Source: Ferruginibacter sp.
GTDB lineage: Bacteria > Bacteroidota > Bacteroidia > Chitinophagales > Chitinophagaceae
Direction: 5' to 3'
NCBI GenBank assembly: GCA_030655145.1
Contig: JAURWD010000069.1
Span: 1 to 36,470 of the forward strand
DNA: 36,470 nt
The translations under genes and the position numbers were made by a program. Below, piece by piece: positions 8,653 through 16,451 of the stretch (its first letter is position 1; each line of letters opens with the position of its first letter). Under the pieces are notes generated by a model. That model did no database searches. It was given only the letters and a program-made list of their open reading frames with translations, and was not told the origin of the DNA.

Positions 8653-9546
8653 GTGACAACAAGAAGTAAAGCCCACCTTGGATTATTCGCCACGAATTTG
8701 TTTTTTGCGATAAACCTTAGCGCCGTAAAATACCTTACCGGCAACCAATTGATGGGGCCGTTTGGGATGAACGTAATTCGGGTTGGCGTATCTACCCTCC
8801 TTTTTTGGTTATTGTTTTTATTCCAGCCCTCTTCTTCAAAAATTGAACGCTCAGACCTTGGACGATTTTTCCTTTGTGCACTCACCGGCATCGCGATCAA
8901 TCAAATGCTTTTTCTAAAAGGATTGTCACTTACCTATTCGATACATGCGGTACTATTGATGCTGACGACGCCAATTTTGATCACCATCATTGCCGCCTTA
9001 TTGTTGAAAGAACGCGTGAACCCGGCGAAAGTAATCGGGCTCGGACTTGGAATCACAGGAGCAGCTATCCTCATAAGTTCCGGGAAGAGTACGGGCAGTG
9101 GTGACAATGTCCTGCTGGGAGATTTGCTAATCCTTATCAACGCGATCTCTTACACGTTTTATTTTATTTTGGTGAAACCTTTAATGCTCAAATACAATCC
9201 CGTACAGGTGATCAGGCTGGTATTTACGCTTGGGTTTTTGATGGTGCTTCCCTTCGGATGGACCGAGTTTACCGCAATCAATTGGGCAAGCTTTGATGCG
9301 ACGGCTTATACATGCCTGGGGTTGATCGTAATCGGGGGCACTTTCCTGGCTTATCTCTTTAATGTGTATGGCATCAAAATACTTGGCGCGTCTGTAGCCG
9401 GCGCATACATTTATTCTCAGCCGGTATTCGCGACCGTTATTGCCATGATCTTTTTAAAAGAAGAACTTGAAGTCTACAAGATCATTTCAGCAGTATTGAT
9501 TTTCGCCGGGGTTTATCTCTGCAATAAAAAACTAACCAATGATTAA
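8653..9546 (+). CDS. EamA-family (DMT) transporter
   Basis: A 297-residue inner-membrane protein with about ten hydrophobic helices arranged as two EamA repeats (roughly residues 8-140 and 150-290), the architecture of drug/metabolite exporters such as RhaT- and YdcZ-like carriers. The second repeat contains the typical ASVAGAYIYSQPVFATVIAM segment. The start is a GTG at 8653: an in-frame stop lies just upstream at 8650, and the first internal Met (residue 34) would remove the first helix. It begins 30 bases after the glycosyltransferase stop and overlaps the acetyltransferase gene by 8 bases, so the two are probably co-translated. Substrate unknown. Confidence 0.9.
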   Translation: MTTRSKAHLGLFATNLFFAINLSAVKYLTGNQLMGPFGMNVIRVGVSTLLFWLLFLFQPSSSKIERSDLGRFFLCALTGIAINQMLFLKGLSLTYSIHAVLLMLTTPILITIIAALLLKERVNPAKVIGLGLGITGAAILISSGKSTGSGDNVLLGDLLILINAISYTFYFILVKPLMLKYNPVQVIRLVFTLGFLMVLPFGWTEFTAINWASFDATAYTCLGLIVIGGTFLAYLFNVYGIKILGASVAGAYIYSQPVFATVIAMIFLKEELEVYKIISAVLIFAGVYLCNKKLTND

Positions 9547-10003
9547 ATACCCAAGAGCAACGACAGCGGAAGACTATGAAGCGGCAAAATTCCTGTTCCA
9601 GGAATATGCAGCCACCATTAAGATTGACCTGGGTTTTCAGAGGTTTGATCGGGAACTTGACCAACTGGAAACAATGTACGGTTTGCCGGAAGGCGGAATT
9701 ATTCTTGCTGAAGATCAGGGAGTTTTTTTGGGTTGCGTTGGCATCCGGCGGATTGATGATGCCATCGGGGAATTGAAAAGAATGTATGTGAGACCTGGAA
9801 ACCAGGGAAAAGGAATCGGGAAAAAGCTGCTGACATGCGCTGTTGAATTGGCAAAGGATTGCGGGTATGAAAAAATTCGCCTGGATACGCTTAACACCAT
9901 GCGATCAGCCATACACTTATATACTAAAGAAGATTTTTATGAGATCCCGCCATATTACCTAAACCCGAATGCTACAGCTGTCTTTTTTGAAAAACAATTG
10001 TGA
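9539..10003 (+). CDS. GNAT-family N-acetyltransferase
   Basis: A 154-residue single-domain acetyltransferase. The acetyl-CoA pyrophosphate loop is visible as RPGNQGKGIGKKLL (motif A, around residues 87-100), preceded by the strand ELKRMYV and followed by IRLDTLNTMRSAIHLY (motif B, with the expected Tyr near the C-terminus). The acceptor cannot be inferred. The start codon lies inside the end of the EamA gene (8-base overlap), suggesting translational coupling and perhaps a shared role in modifying and exporting a small molecule; that link is inference only. The gene converges with the SixA-like gene 13 bases away, without an obvious terminator. Confidence 0.92.
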   Translation: MIKYPRATTAEDYEAAKFLFQEYAATIKIDLGFQRFDRELDQLETMYGLPEGGIILAEDQGVFLGCVGIRRIDDAIGELKRMYVRPGNQGKGIGKKLLTCAVELAKDCGYEKIRLDTLNTMRSAIHLYTKEDFYEIPPYYLNPNATAVFFEKQL

Positions 10004-10016
10004 GAAGCGATAAGAA

Positions 10017-10559
10017 CTATACCAACTTGGGGTAGTCGAAAAATAAAAATTCTTTCTTCGCTTTCTTAAAATCTTTCCATTTTTCTGCCTGTACCTGCAC
10101 GGCGAAAACACCACAGGTCGGCATGTCATCTATCTGAACAGCATCAAGCAGTGTATTAACAAATTCAGTGATACCGGGGTTGTGAGAGAAGAGCGCAACT
10201 TTAGAAAACTCGTCGTCCAATTGTTCGACAACTTCAACAAACACTTCCGACGGTGCATGATACAACATGGACATAAAGATCACTTCTTCCTCAGTCTTGC
10301 CATATGCATTGGAGAAAAGTTCTGCAGTTTTTTTTGCCCGCTTTGCGGGACTTGAGACAAAGGCGTCAATGGCTACTTTTTTATCAAGCAAGCGCTTGGC
10401 CATCATTGGCGCATCTTTTTTTCCGCGTTCATTCAATGGGCGTTCAAAATCATTCAGGCTGCCGACGTCCCAACTACTTTTCGCATGTCGCACGATCAAA
10501 AGCGTTTTACCGTCTTTAACCGGTGATGTATTTGTTGTTTTTTGGTTCGCTTCATTCAT
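10017..10559 (-). CDS. sixA: SixA-type histidine phosphatase
   Basis: A 180-residue protein of the histidine phosphatase superfamily, SixA branch (phosphohistidine phosphatases acting on phosphotransfer domains; other substrates are possible). The catalytic pattern is RHAKS with His25 as the phosphate acceptor, followed by a conserved Arg in SSPAKRAKKT and the second active-site His126 in FSHNPG. It has no signal peptide. It lies 54 bases downstream of the PurF-like gene on the same strand, so the two may share a transcript, although I see no functional link. E. coli SixA (161 residues) is slightly shorter, because this protein has a 17-residue polar N-terminal extension. Confidence 0.88.
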   Translation of the reverse strand: MNEANQKTTNTSPVKDGKTLLIVRHAKSSWDVGSLNDFERPLNERGKKDAPMMAKRLLDKKVAIDAFVSSPAKRAKKTAELFSNAYGKTEEEVIFMSMLYHAPSEVFVEVVEQLDDEFSKVALFSHNPGITEFVNTLLDAVQIDDMPTCGVFAVQVQAEKWKDFKKAKKEFLFFDYPKLV

Positions 10560-10613
10560 GCTTTAAATTTAAAACTGTTAGCAAAACGTCCAATCTACAC
10601 AAATCATTCCCGG

Positions 10614-12461
10614 CTAGTAGCCCCTTACATTCTTGCCCTCCATATAATTCATGAAGGCCTTATTACAAACCCTGTTACCACCCGGAGTTGGATAATTCCC
10701 GGTGAAATACCAGTCTCCCGTATTAGTCGGACAAGCAAGGTGCAATGTTTCAATGGTCTGATAGATCACATCCACCGGTATGGAAATTTCCTTTGGCGTG
10801 ATCAATTGTGCGATCTTCTCGGAGATCTCTTCCAATGTAAATGGTTTGTACAATTTCCTTACCACATTTTCTGTATGTAGTTGGTTATTGCGTTGCAACT
10901 CTTTACATCGTTCTAACATTTCCTCGAGTAGGCCTTCCTGTTTGGTTTCGTGCAACAGGGCGATCGCTGCTTTAAATGCGATGAAATCTCCCAGTTTGCT
11001 CATGTCGATGCCATAGCAATCTGGATATCTTATCTGCGGCGCAGAGGATACCACGATAATACGTTTAGGTTTCAAGCGCGCCAACATGCGAATGATGCTT
11101 TCCTTAAGCGTAGTGCCTCTAACAATCGAATCATCAATGACAACAAGCGTATCCTCGTAATTTTTTACGGTGCCATACGTAATATCGTACACGTGCTGCA
11201 CCATTTCATTCCGGCTTGAATCTTCCGTGATAAAAGTGCGGAGCTTAACATCCTTGATAGCGATCTTCTCAATGCGAACTGTTCGGTTGATAAGTGCCGT
11301 TAATTTCTCCTCGTCAAAATCATTTCCCCAGCTCAGAATTTTTTCAACTTTCCTTTTGTTCAGGTAATGATCCGCGCCTTTGAGCAAGCCGTAAAACGCC
11401 GTCTCAGCCGTGTTGGGAATAAATGAAAAGATGGTGTTTTTTAAATCGTAATCGATGGCCTTTAAGACAGGTTCACTTAAATAGTATCCCAGCGCATTAC
11501 GTTCTTTATAAATTTTTTCATCACCACCACGGCTGAAATAAATACGTTCAAAACTGCAGGCTTTCCTTTCTTTCGCAGGTACAATTTGTTCGATCCTGTA
11601 ATTTCCATCAGGATCAACCAGCAACGCACATCCAGGCATCAACTCTTTTACTTCATTTTCACCCACATTGAAAGCCGTGCGGATGGCCGCTCTTTCGCTG
11701 GCTCCAACAATCACATCGTCATTTACATAATAATAGGAAGGACGAATGCCATGCGCATCCCGCATAACGAAGGCGCTGCCATTACCAACCAATCCACAGA
11801 AGGTAAAACCGCCATCAAACAGCGGGACTGCTTTTTTCAACACTTTGGCAATGTCCAATTCACCCGGAAAAGCTTCGTCCGCCTGCACGAGGAAATGGTG
11901 GATCACTTCCATCATCGCCGCCAGATCGCTTTGGCGTTGAAACACACCCGGGTCAATATTGATCAGGCTGAATAATTCTTCTGTATTAACGAGGTTGAAA
12001 TTTCCTGCCAAGGCGAGGTTGCGGGCTGGAATGGTGTGCCTTTTTATAAAGGGATGACAAAATTCTACATTGTTCTTTCCCTGGGTTCCGTAGCGGAGGT
12101 GGCCGAGCAATAATTCACCAAGATAATTGACATGGCCCTTCATAAGGCCGGGGTGATTTTTTATATCCGGCTGGTATTTTTCTAATTCCTCAATTTCTTT
12201 TCCCACCTGGAAGAAGAGATCAGCAATGGGCTGGTTAGCGCTACTCCGCAGGCGATGCAGGAAGGGATAACCAGGTTCAACATTTAGTTTTACAGTCGCA
12301 ATTCCAGCACCATCCTGACCCCGGTTGTGCTGTTTTTCCATCAATAAATACAGCTTGTTTAAGCCGTACAAAACTGATCCATATTGTTGCTGGTAATAAC
12401 TGAAAGGTTTGCGAAGGCGAATGAAGGCGAGGCCACATTCGTGTTTAATTTCGTCGCTCAT
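10614..12461 (-). CDS. PurF-like amidophosphoribosyltransferase, long Bacteroidota form
   Basis: A 615-residue protein with a class II glutamine amidotransferase domain (about residues 9-300) joined to a phosphoribosyltransferase domain. Cys9 (KHECG) would be the N-terminal nucleophile after removal of a short propeptide, as in B. subtilis PurF. The glutamine site retains RYGTQG. The PRPP loop VVIDDSIVRGTT is complete at about 440-451. Differences from canonical PurF (about 470-510 residues) are the extra length, including a C-terminal extension of about 100 residues, and a loop reading AGNFNLVN where PurF has HNGNL, so the oxyanion-hole glycine is replaced by Phe. I recall similar long proteins in other Bacteroidota. 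It may be a paralogue with another role, so I give no gene symbol. Confidence 0.85.
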   Translation of the reverse strand: MSDEIKHECGLAFIRLRKPFSYYQQQYGSVLYGLNKLYLLMEKQHNRGQDGAGIATVKLNVEPGYPFLHRLRSSANQPIADLFFQVGKEIEELEKYQPDIKNHPGLMKGHVNYLGELLLGHLRYGTQGKNNVEFCHPFIKRHTIPARNLALAGNFNLVNTEELFSLINIDPGVFQRQSDLAAMMEVIHHFLVQADEAFPGELDIAKVLKKAVPLFDGGFTFCGLVGNGSAFVMRDAHGIRPSYYYVNDDVIVGASERAAIRTAFNVGENEVKELMPGCALLVDPDGNYRIEQIVPAKERKACSFERIYFSRGGDEKIYKERNALGYYLSEPVLKAIDYDLKNTIFSFIPNTAETAFYGLLKGADHYLNKRKVEKILSWGNDFDEEKLTALINRTVRIEKIAIKDVKLRTFITEDSSRNEMVQHVYDITYGTVKNYEDTLVVIDDSIVRGTTLKESIIRMLARLKPKRIIVVSSAPQIRYPDCYGIDMSKLGDFIAFKAAIALLHETKQEGLLEEMLERCKELQRNNQLHTENVVRKLYKPFTLEEISEKIAQLITPKEISIPVDVIYQTIETLHLACPTNTGDWYFTGNYPTPGGNRVCNKAFMNYMEGKNVRGY

Positions 12462-12477
12462 GAAGTAAAATAAGTTG

Positions 12478-12485
12478 CAAAGCTA
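12478..12485 (-). promoter_or_regulatory. -7 promoter element of the PurF-like gene
   Basis: On the minus strand this reads TAGCTTTG, matching TAnnTTTG, 16 bases before the start codon. The leader would be only about ten bases. A TTTTTG tract lies slightly too close upstream to be a clear -33 element. Confidence 0.4.
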
Positions 12486-12493
12486 CGGGAATG

Positions 12494-12524
12494 AAAAACA
12501 AAAATCCCGGCGTTTAGGCCGGGA
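12494..12524 (-). terminator. Rho-independent terminator of the outer-membrane barrel gene
   Basis: TCCCGGC (12505-12511) pairs with GCCGGGA (12518-12524) around a 6-base loop. Read on the minus strand it is followed by TTTTTGTTTTT. It separates the barrel gene from the PurF-like gene. Confidence 0.85.
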
Positions 12525-12550
12525 GCTTCATTTATAATGTTAACGTTTGT

Positions 12551-13312
12551 TTAGAGTCCGCTGATGGTAAGTCCGATCTGGTACGGCCTGATTGTTGGCC
12601 CGGCACCATCTTTCAAAAATGAAGTAATGCTATACGAACCAAACAGGGAGAAATTTCCGATGCCGATCCGTGCAGTTCCGGCTAACCTCGTATTGTTGAA
12701 GAAGGTTTTCCGGCTTTCCTTTTCGGTGTAAGAATTAATGGTTTGACTAGCTTTGTTTTGTAGCGTCTTTCCTTTTGTGTGTGCGTTGATGAGGGTACCA
12801 ACTTTTATACCCAGCGCAAGTTTTGTACTTCTCTTTTCTGCTTCAGGATTGAAGGTGTACCGAAGTTCGATCGGGATTTCAGCGTAGGTGGTGGCAAGTT
12901 TGTATTTCTTAAAACGATCAGCAGAATCCAGGTTTCTGAATGGCAACAAGACGCCTGATGCTTTAACATCGATCGAGGTGTTCTTAAAGAAAATGCTGCT
13001 ATGGCTAATTCCCAAACCCAGCGCAACGCTCCAGCGTGGATCGCTTTTGAAAGGCTTGTTCAACATGATAGCTACATTTAGGCCACGGGAAAGTCCTGAC
13101 TTCCTGTTTTTGATGCTATCGGGTGCTCCTGCCCAGTTATCTGACGTTAGGGTGATCATAAAATGATCGCCTGCCTGGTCTGGAGCTATCTTAAATTCTC
13201 TTTTTTGTTTTGTAAGAGCGGGAGGAGCGATTTCGACTACTGCTGTTGAATCCTGGGCGTATGAAATAGAGGTGAAAACAAGCAAGGAGAAAGCAGTCAA
13301 TAATTTCTTCAT
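12551..13312 (-). CDS. Outer-membrane beta-barrel protein, unknown function
   Basis: A 253-residue protein starting at the ATG at 13312 with a typical signal peptide (MKKLLTAFSLLVFTSISYAQ, cleavage after YA). The frame is open to 13420, but that part covers the tRNA gene and promoter. The mature protein has alternating hydrophobic and polar strands (for example WSVALGLGISHSS, YAEIPIELRYTF, TKLALGIKVGTLINA) and ends with an aromatic/hydrophobic strand (PYQIGLTISGL), as in PorT-like outer-membrane barrels of Bacteroidota. No enzymatic motif is visible. A -7 element is at 13330-13337 and a terminator at 12494-12524, so it appears to be transcribed alone. Confidence 0.8.
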   Translation of the reverse strand: MKKLLTAFSLLVFTSISYAQDSTAVVEIAPPALTKQKREFKIAPDQAGDHFMITLTSDNWAGAPDSIKNRKSGLSRGLNVAIMLNKPFKSDPRWSVALGLGISHSSIFFKNTSIDVKASGVLLPFRNLDSADRFKKYKLATTYAEIPIELRYTFNPEAEKRSTKLALGIKVGTLINAHTKGKTLQNKASQTINSYTEKESRKTFFNNTRLAGTARIGIGNFSLFGSYSITSFLKDGAGPTIRPYQIGLTISGL

Positions 13313-13329
13313 AAATATGTACTTGATTA

Positions 13330-13337
13330 CAAATGTA
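13330..13337 (-). promoter_or_regulatory. -7 promoter element of the outer-membrane barrel gene
   Basis: Reads TACATTTG on the minus strand, fitting TAnnTTTG, 17 bases before the start codon. A TTTCG lies 17 bases further upstream as a weak -33. Confidence 0.45.
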
Positions 13338-13372
13338 ACCGGGGTGCTGGTTAACGAAAGGTTAAATGAACT

Positions 13373-13397
13373 AAAAAAATTGCCCGAAAAATCGGGC
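13373..13397 (-). terminator. Rho-independent terminator of tRNA-Ile2
   Basis: GCCCGA (13382-13387) and TCGGGC (13392-13397) form a 6-bp stem with a 4-base loop. On the minus strand it is followed by AATTTTTTT. It begins about 15 bases after the tRNA 3' end. Confidence 0.8.
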
Positions 13398-13411
13398 TGA
13401 ATTTTTATGAG

Positions 13412-13485
13412 TGGGCCCACCTGGGCTCGAACCAGGGACCACCTGATTATGAGTCAGGTGCTCTAACCAACTGAGCTATAGGCCC
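13412..13485 (-). tRNA. tRNA-Ile2 (anticodon CAU, lysidine-modified)
   Basis: A 74-base cloverleaf. The acceptor arms GGGCCTA and TGGGCCC carry one wobble pair, the D-arm has TAGCTCAGTTGGTTAGA, the anticodon stem CCTGA/TCAGG holds the loop CTCATAA, and the T-loop is TTCGAGC; the discriminator base is A. CCA is not encoded. The CAU anticodon could mean Met or Ile2. I prefer Ile2 because the acceptor stem has C4-G69 and C5-G68 pairs, which favour TilS lysidine modification, and it resembles Ile acceptor stems. A -7 element lies at 13509-13516 and a terminator directly downstream. Confidence 0.85.
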
Positions 13486-13508
13486 TGTTATTTTTACATA
13501 ACGGACGG

Positions 13509-13516
13509 CAAAAGTA
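13509..13516 (-). promoter_or_regulatory. -7 promoter element of tRNA-Ile2
   Basis: Reads TACTTTTG on the minus strand, matching TAnnTTTG, 23 bases before the mature tRNA 5' end. Confidence 0.45.
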
Positions 13517-13556
13517 AGTAAAATAAGATATTTTGCGCCCAATTAATTTCATAACA

Positions 13557-14174
13557 ATGGCAGCTATCAAAAATATCATATTCGACCTGGGAGGAGTGTT
13601 ATTGAACATAGATTATAAAAAAACTTCCCGTGCTTTTACAGATCTCGGGGTAGCCGGCTTCGATGATCTGTACTCGCAGGTAACAGCCAACCACCTGTTT
13701 GAGGCGCTGGAAACCGGCGAGATATCTGATGAGGCTTTTTATGCGGAGATGGCCCCGCATTGTGCGCCGGACACCTCGGTATTACAGATGCAACAAGCCT
13801 GGAATAGAATCCTGCTCGATTTTCGTGAAGGAAGCCTTGAGTTTTTGAAGCAATTGAGGGAGCGTTACAACATTTACCTGCTCAGCAACACCAATAGCAT
13901 TCACTTGCAGGAATTCAACAGAATTTTGCAGGCCCAGACCGGGGAAGCTTCTTTAGATGAATTCTTCACAAAAAGTTATTATTCCCACATCATGAAAAAG
14001 CGCAAGCCCTACCCGGAAACCTACAAGTGGGTATTGGACGATGCAGGAATTGAGGCGGAGGAGACGTTGTTCATTGATGACTCTATCAATAACATAAAAG
14101 GCGCCATGGTAGCAGGTTTGCAAACACACCTGTTGTTACCAAATGAAAAGATCGAGGATCTCGGGTTGTTGTAA
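13557..14174 (+). CDS. HAD-superfamily phosphatase (subfamily IA)
   Basis: A 205-residue haloacid dehalogenase-type phosphatase. The four HAD motifs are visible: DLGGVLLNID near the N-terminus (the first Asp is the nucleophile), LLSNTN (motif II), MKKRKPYPE with the motif III Lys, and FIDDSINNIKGA (motif IV, variant 3 with DD). The DxGGVL form resembles YihX-like sugar-phosphate phosphatases, but the substrate is not determined. A TTG at 13533 also opens the frame; I chose the ATG at 13557, which places motif I at residues 9-18. It is divergent from tRNA-Ile2 and converges with the DUF4834 gene. Confidence 0.92.
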   Translation: MAAIKNIIFDLGGVLLNIDYKKTSRAFTDLGVAGFDDLYSQVTANHLFEALETGEISDEAFYAEMAPHCAPDTSVLQMQQAWNRILLDFREGSLEFLKQLRERYNIYLLSNTNSIHLQEFNRILQAQTGEASLDEFFTKSYYSHIMKKRKPYPETYKWVLDDAGIEAEETLFIDDSINNIKGAMVAGLQTHLLLPNEKIEDLGLL

Positions 14175-14187
14175 CTGCGGAAAGGGG

Positions 14188-14436
14188 TTACTTTTTTACT
14201 TCTTCAAACTCTATATAATCATCTTTGGGGGAAGTTGATTTCTCTTGCTTTACAGTGGTTGCATTTGTATAGGCTTGCCGCTGCTGGTTCATATTTTCCT
14301 GCATTTGAGCACTCATATCGCCAAACTGCTTTTTCACCTGTTTGGTCGTGCGGTAAATTGGAATGATGAAATCGAAGATGAATTTGTACAGCATGTAAAG
14401 GACAAATAGCTCCAATAAAACTCTAAAAATGTTCAT
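14188..14436 (-). CDS. DUF4834 family membrane-anchored protein
   Basis: An 82-residue protein with one N-terminal membrane helix (about residues 5-27, LLELFVLYMLYKFIFDFII) followed by a polar, Gln-rich tail that ends in an acidic patch (KDDYIEFEEVKK). This layout and the PIYRTTKQVKKQF segment after the helix match the DUF4834 family, found in Bacteroidota and without a known function. The tail is likely cytoplasmic, judging from positive charges after the helix. It is divergent from rimP and shares a roughly 170-base intergenic region with it. Confidence 0.75.
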   Translation of the reverse strand: MNIFRVLLELFVLYMLYKFIFDFIIPIYRTTKQVKKQFGDMSAQMQENMNQQRQAYTNATTVKQEKSTSPKDDYIEFEEVKK

Positions 14437-14520
14437 GGCGTAAAGGTATCAATCAAATAAAAACAAACCTGTTAAATTTTCACCATAATCAGGCTGCCGC
14501 CGGCTTATTGTTTGATTGAT

Positions 14521-14551
14521 TTTGCATTTAATATTTAGTTACATATATTTG
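14521..14551 (+). promoter_or_regulatory. Promoter of rimP-nusA-infB
   Basis: TTTG at 14521-14524 and TATATTTG at 14544-14551 are separated by 19 bases, a near-perfect fit to the Bacteroidota promoter TTTG-N19-TAnnTTTG. Transcription should start at about 14555-14558. Confidence 0.75.
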
Positions 14552-14570
14552 CATCCGGAAAATGAAACAA

Positions 14571-14604
14571 AAGAAGGGAACGATGACCGTTCCCTTCTTC
14601 TTTT
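14571..14604 (+). promoter_or_regulatory. Attenuator-like hairpin in the rimP leader
   Basis: AAGAAGGGAACG (14571-14582) pairs perfectly with CGTTCCCTTCTT (14588-14599) around a 5-base loop, followed by CTTTT and, 3 bases later, the rimP ATG. It has the form of an intrinsic terminator but lies between the promoter and the first gene, where no upstream plus-strand gene needs terminating. A 25-codon ORF starting at 14562 (MKQKKGTMTVPFFFYH...) runs through the hairpin and ends inside rimP at 14639. The T-rich opposite flank could also terminate minus-strand transcripts. Confidence 0.6.
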
Positions 14605-14607
14605 ACC

Positions 14608-15078
14608 ATGATACAAGACACATCCATACAGGCAATTGAGGCATTGGTCAACGAATTAATTGTAGAAACTCCCGAAATTTTCCTGGTGTCGATCAAGATT
14701 AAACCTACCAATAACATCAAGGTTTACCTTGACGCAGATAACGGATTAAACATCGATCGTTGTGTAAAAATTAATCGGGCTATGTACCGCATTATTGAGG
14801 AGAGAGGCTGGTATCCCGATGGCAATTTTTCCCTGGAAGTGTCGAGTGCAGGTATTGAAGAACCTTTGAAATTGAACCGGCAGTATCTTAAGAACATCGG
14901 CCGGTCTGTGGAAGTAATTCTAACAGATGACAGCCGTCACGAAGGAAAACTGGTCGCGGCAACGGAGCAGGGTATCCAGCTTGAGTATACAGAAGGCAAA
15001 AATAAAAAGGCGGTGACGCTAGTCAAAGATTTTCCATTCGACCAGGTTAAACAAACAACCGTACAAATAGTATTTTAA
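14608..15078 (+). CDS. rimP: Ribosome maturation factor RimP
   Basis: RimP assists maturation of the 30S ribosomal subunit. The 156-residue protein has the two-domain form: an N-terminal alpha/beta domain (about 1-85, with DADNGLNIDRCVKINRAM and the conserved FSLEVSSAGIEEPL segment) and a C-terminal SH3-like barrel (about 90-156). Length is normal. The position directly upstream of nusA and infB is the classic arrangement and confirms the call. The start at 14608 lies just after a strong leader hairpin. There is no Shine-Dalgarno sequence; the bases before the ATG are TTTTACC. Confidence 0.96.
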   Translation: MIQDTSIQAIEALVNELIVETPEIFLVSIKIKPTNNIKVYLDADNGLNIDRCVKINRAMYRIIEERGWYPDGNFSLEVSSAGIEEPLKLNRQYLKNIGRSVEVILTDDSRHEGKLVAATEQGIQLEYTEGKNKKAVTLVKDFPFDQVKQTTVQIVF

Positions 15079-15135
15079 TTCAATAAACTAAAATCCTCTC
15101 CCGGCGGGGATTCAAAACTGAGGCCGATTAGGTAT

Positions 15136-16386
15136 ATGGCACGTATTAATTTGATCGATTCCTTCCAGGAATTTAAAGAGGCGGAAAACATTGATCGTCC
15201 AACGTTGATGAAAGTAATGGAAGATGTTTTTAAAACATTGATCCGAAAGAAGTATGGCAGTGATGATCAGTTTGACGTAATCGTAAATGACCAGAAAGGT
15301 GACCTTGAAATATTCCGCCGTCGTATGATCGTGGATGATGGCGACATTTATAATACCCTCACTGAAATTGAATACAGCGATGCCATTAAGATTGAACCGG
15401 ATTATGCAGTGGGTGAAGAATTATATGAAGAGGTAGATATTCAGAAAGAATTTGGAAGAAGGGCGATCCTTGCCGGTAAACAAACATTGGCTAGCCGCAT
15501 CAACGATCTGAAGAAAAACCTGCTGATCAAGAAATATGAAGATAGGGTCGGAGATATTGTGAGTGGTGAGGTTTACCAGGTTTGGAAAAAAGAAGTGCTG
15601 TTGCTGGATGAGGAAGGAAACGAGATGATCCTGCCAAAGTCTGAACAGATCCCTTCTGATTATTTTAAAAAAGGGGAGAACGTTCGTGGGGTAGTAAAGA
15701 AAGTAGAATTGAAGAACAGCCAGGCCGTGATCGTGGTGTCACGCACCAGCACCACGTTTCTTGAAAAATTATTGGAAATTGAAGTACCAGAGATATTTGA
15801 TGGCTTAATTGTTGTGAAAAAGATCGTGAGAGATCCGGGTGAAAGAGCCAAGATCGCGGTTGAAAGTTTCGATGACAGAATTGACCCGGTTGGAGCTTGT
15901 GTGGGAATGAAAGGAAGCCGGATCCACGGTATTGTCCGCGAATTAAAAAATGAAAACATCGACGTAATTAACTGGACCAGTAACATTCAACTGCTAATAC
16001 AACGCTCGCTTACTCCTGCAAAGATTACCAGCATCGATTTAGACGAAGAGAAAAAACACGCCACAGTTTACTTAAAACCCGACCAGGTTTCCCTTGCAAT
16101 TGGTCGTCGTGGAGTTAACATCAAACTCGCATGCGAACTTACCGGTTTCGAGATCGACGTCTTTAGAGACAACGAAGGTGAAGTAGATGAATTCGATATT
16201 GACCTGGAAGAATTTAGCGATGAAATCGAAGAGTGGGTAATTGAAGCTTTGAAAAAGGTTGGTTGCGATACTGCCCGCTCGGTGTTGTCACTTACTCCGG
16301 AAGAATTAGAACGGAGAACAGACTTAGAGAAAGAGACAATAGCTGATGTAGTGCGGATCTTGAAAGAAGAATTTGAGAAGGAATAA
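15136..16386 (+). CDS. nusA: Transcription termination/antitermination factor NusA
   Basis: NusA binds RNA polymerase and nascent RNA and influences pausing, termination and antitermination. The 416 residues show, in order, the N-terminal polymerase-binding domain (1 to about 125), an S1 domain (about 135-200, from DRVGDIVSGEVYQVWKKE), two KH domains (GACVGMKGSRIHGIVREL and ALAIGRRGVNIKLACEL, each with a GxxG loop), and a short acidic C-terminal region with one helix-hairpin segment (VEEWV-like IEEWVIEALKKVG). The long repeat C-terminus of E. coli NusA (495 residues) is not present. It lies 57 bases after rimP and 65 before infB. Confidence 0.97.
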   Translation: MARINLIDSFQEFKEAENIDRPTLMKVMEDVFKTLIRKKYGSDDQFDVIVNDQKGDLEIFRRRMIVDDGDIYNTLTEIEYSDAIKIEPDYAVGEELYEEVDIQKEFGRRAILAGKQTLASRINDLKKNLLIKKYEDRVGDIVSGEVYQVWKKEVLLLDEEGNEMILPKSEQIPSDYFKKGENVRGVVKKVELKNSQAVIVVSRTSTTFLEKLLEIEVPEIFDGLIVVKKIVRDPGERAKIAVESFDDRIDPVGACVGMKGSRIHGIVRELKNENIDVINWTSNIQLLIQRSLTPAKITSIDLDEEKKHATVYLKPDQVSLAIGRRGVNIKLACELTGFEIDVFRDNEGEVDEFDIDLEEFSDEIEEWVIEALKKVGCDTARSVLSLTPEELERRTDLEKETIADVVRILKEEFEKE

Positions 16387-16451
16387 TTGTTCCGGTTTCC
16401 AGGAACCCTGTTCCTCCCGGTACGCAAAAATATATTGACTAAAAAATACGA

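Noticed and set aside
13412..13485. Elongator tRNA-Met as the identity of the CAU tRNA
   Set aside because: Pairs C4-G69 and C5-G68 and an Ile-like acceptor stem favour lysidine-modified tRNA-Ile2. A tRNA gene census of the genome would settle it.
13412..13485. tRNA genes at 13412-13485 and 22741-22814 as integration sites
   Set aside because: No integrase, direct repeat of the tRNA 3' end or change in composition is seen next to either tRNA.
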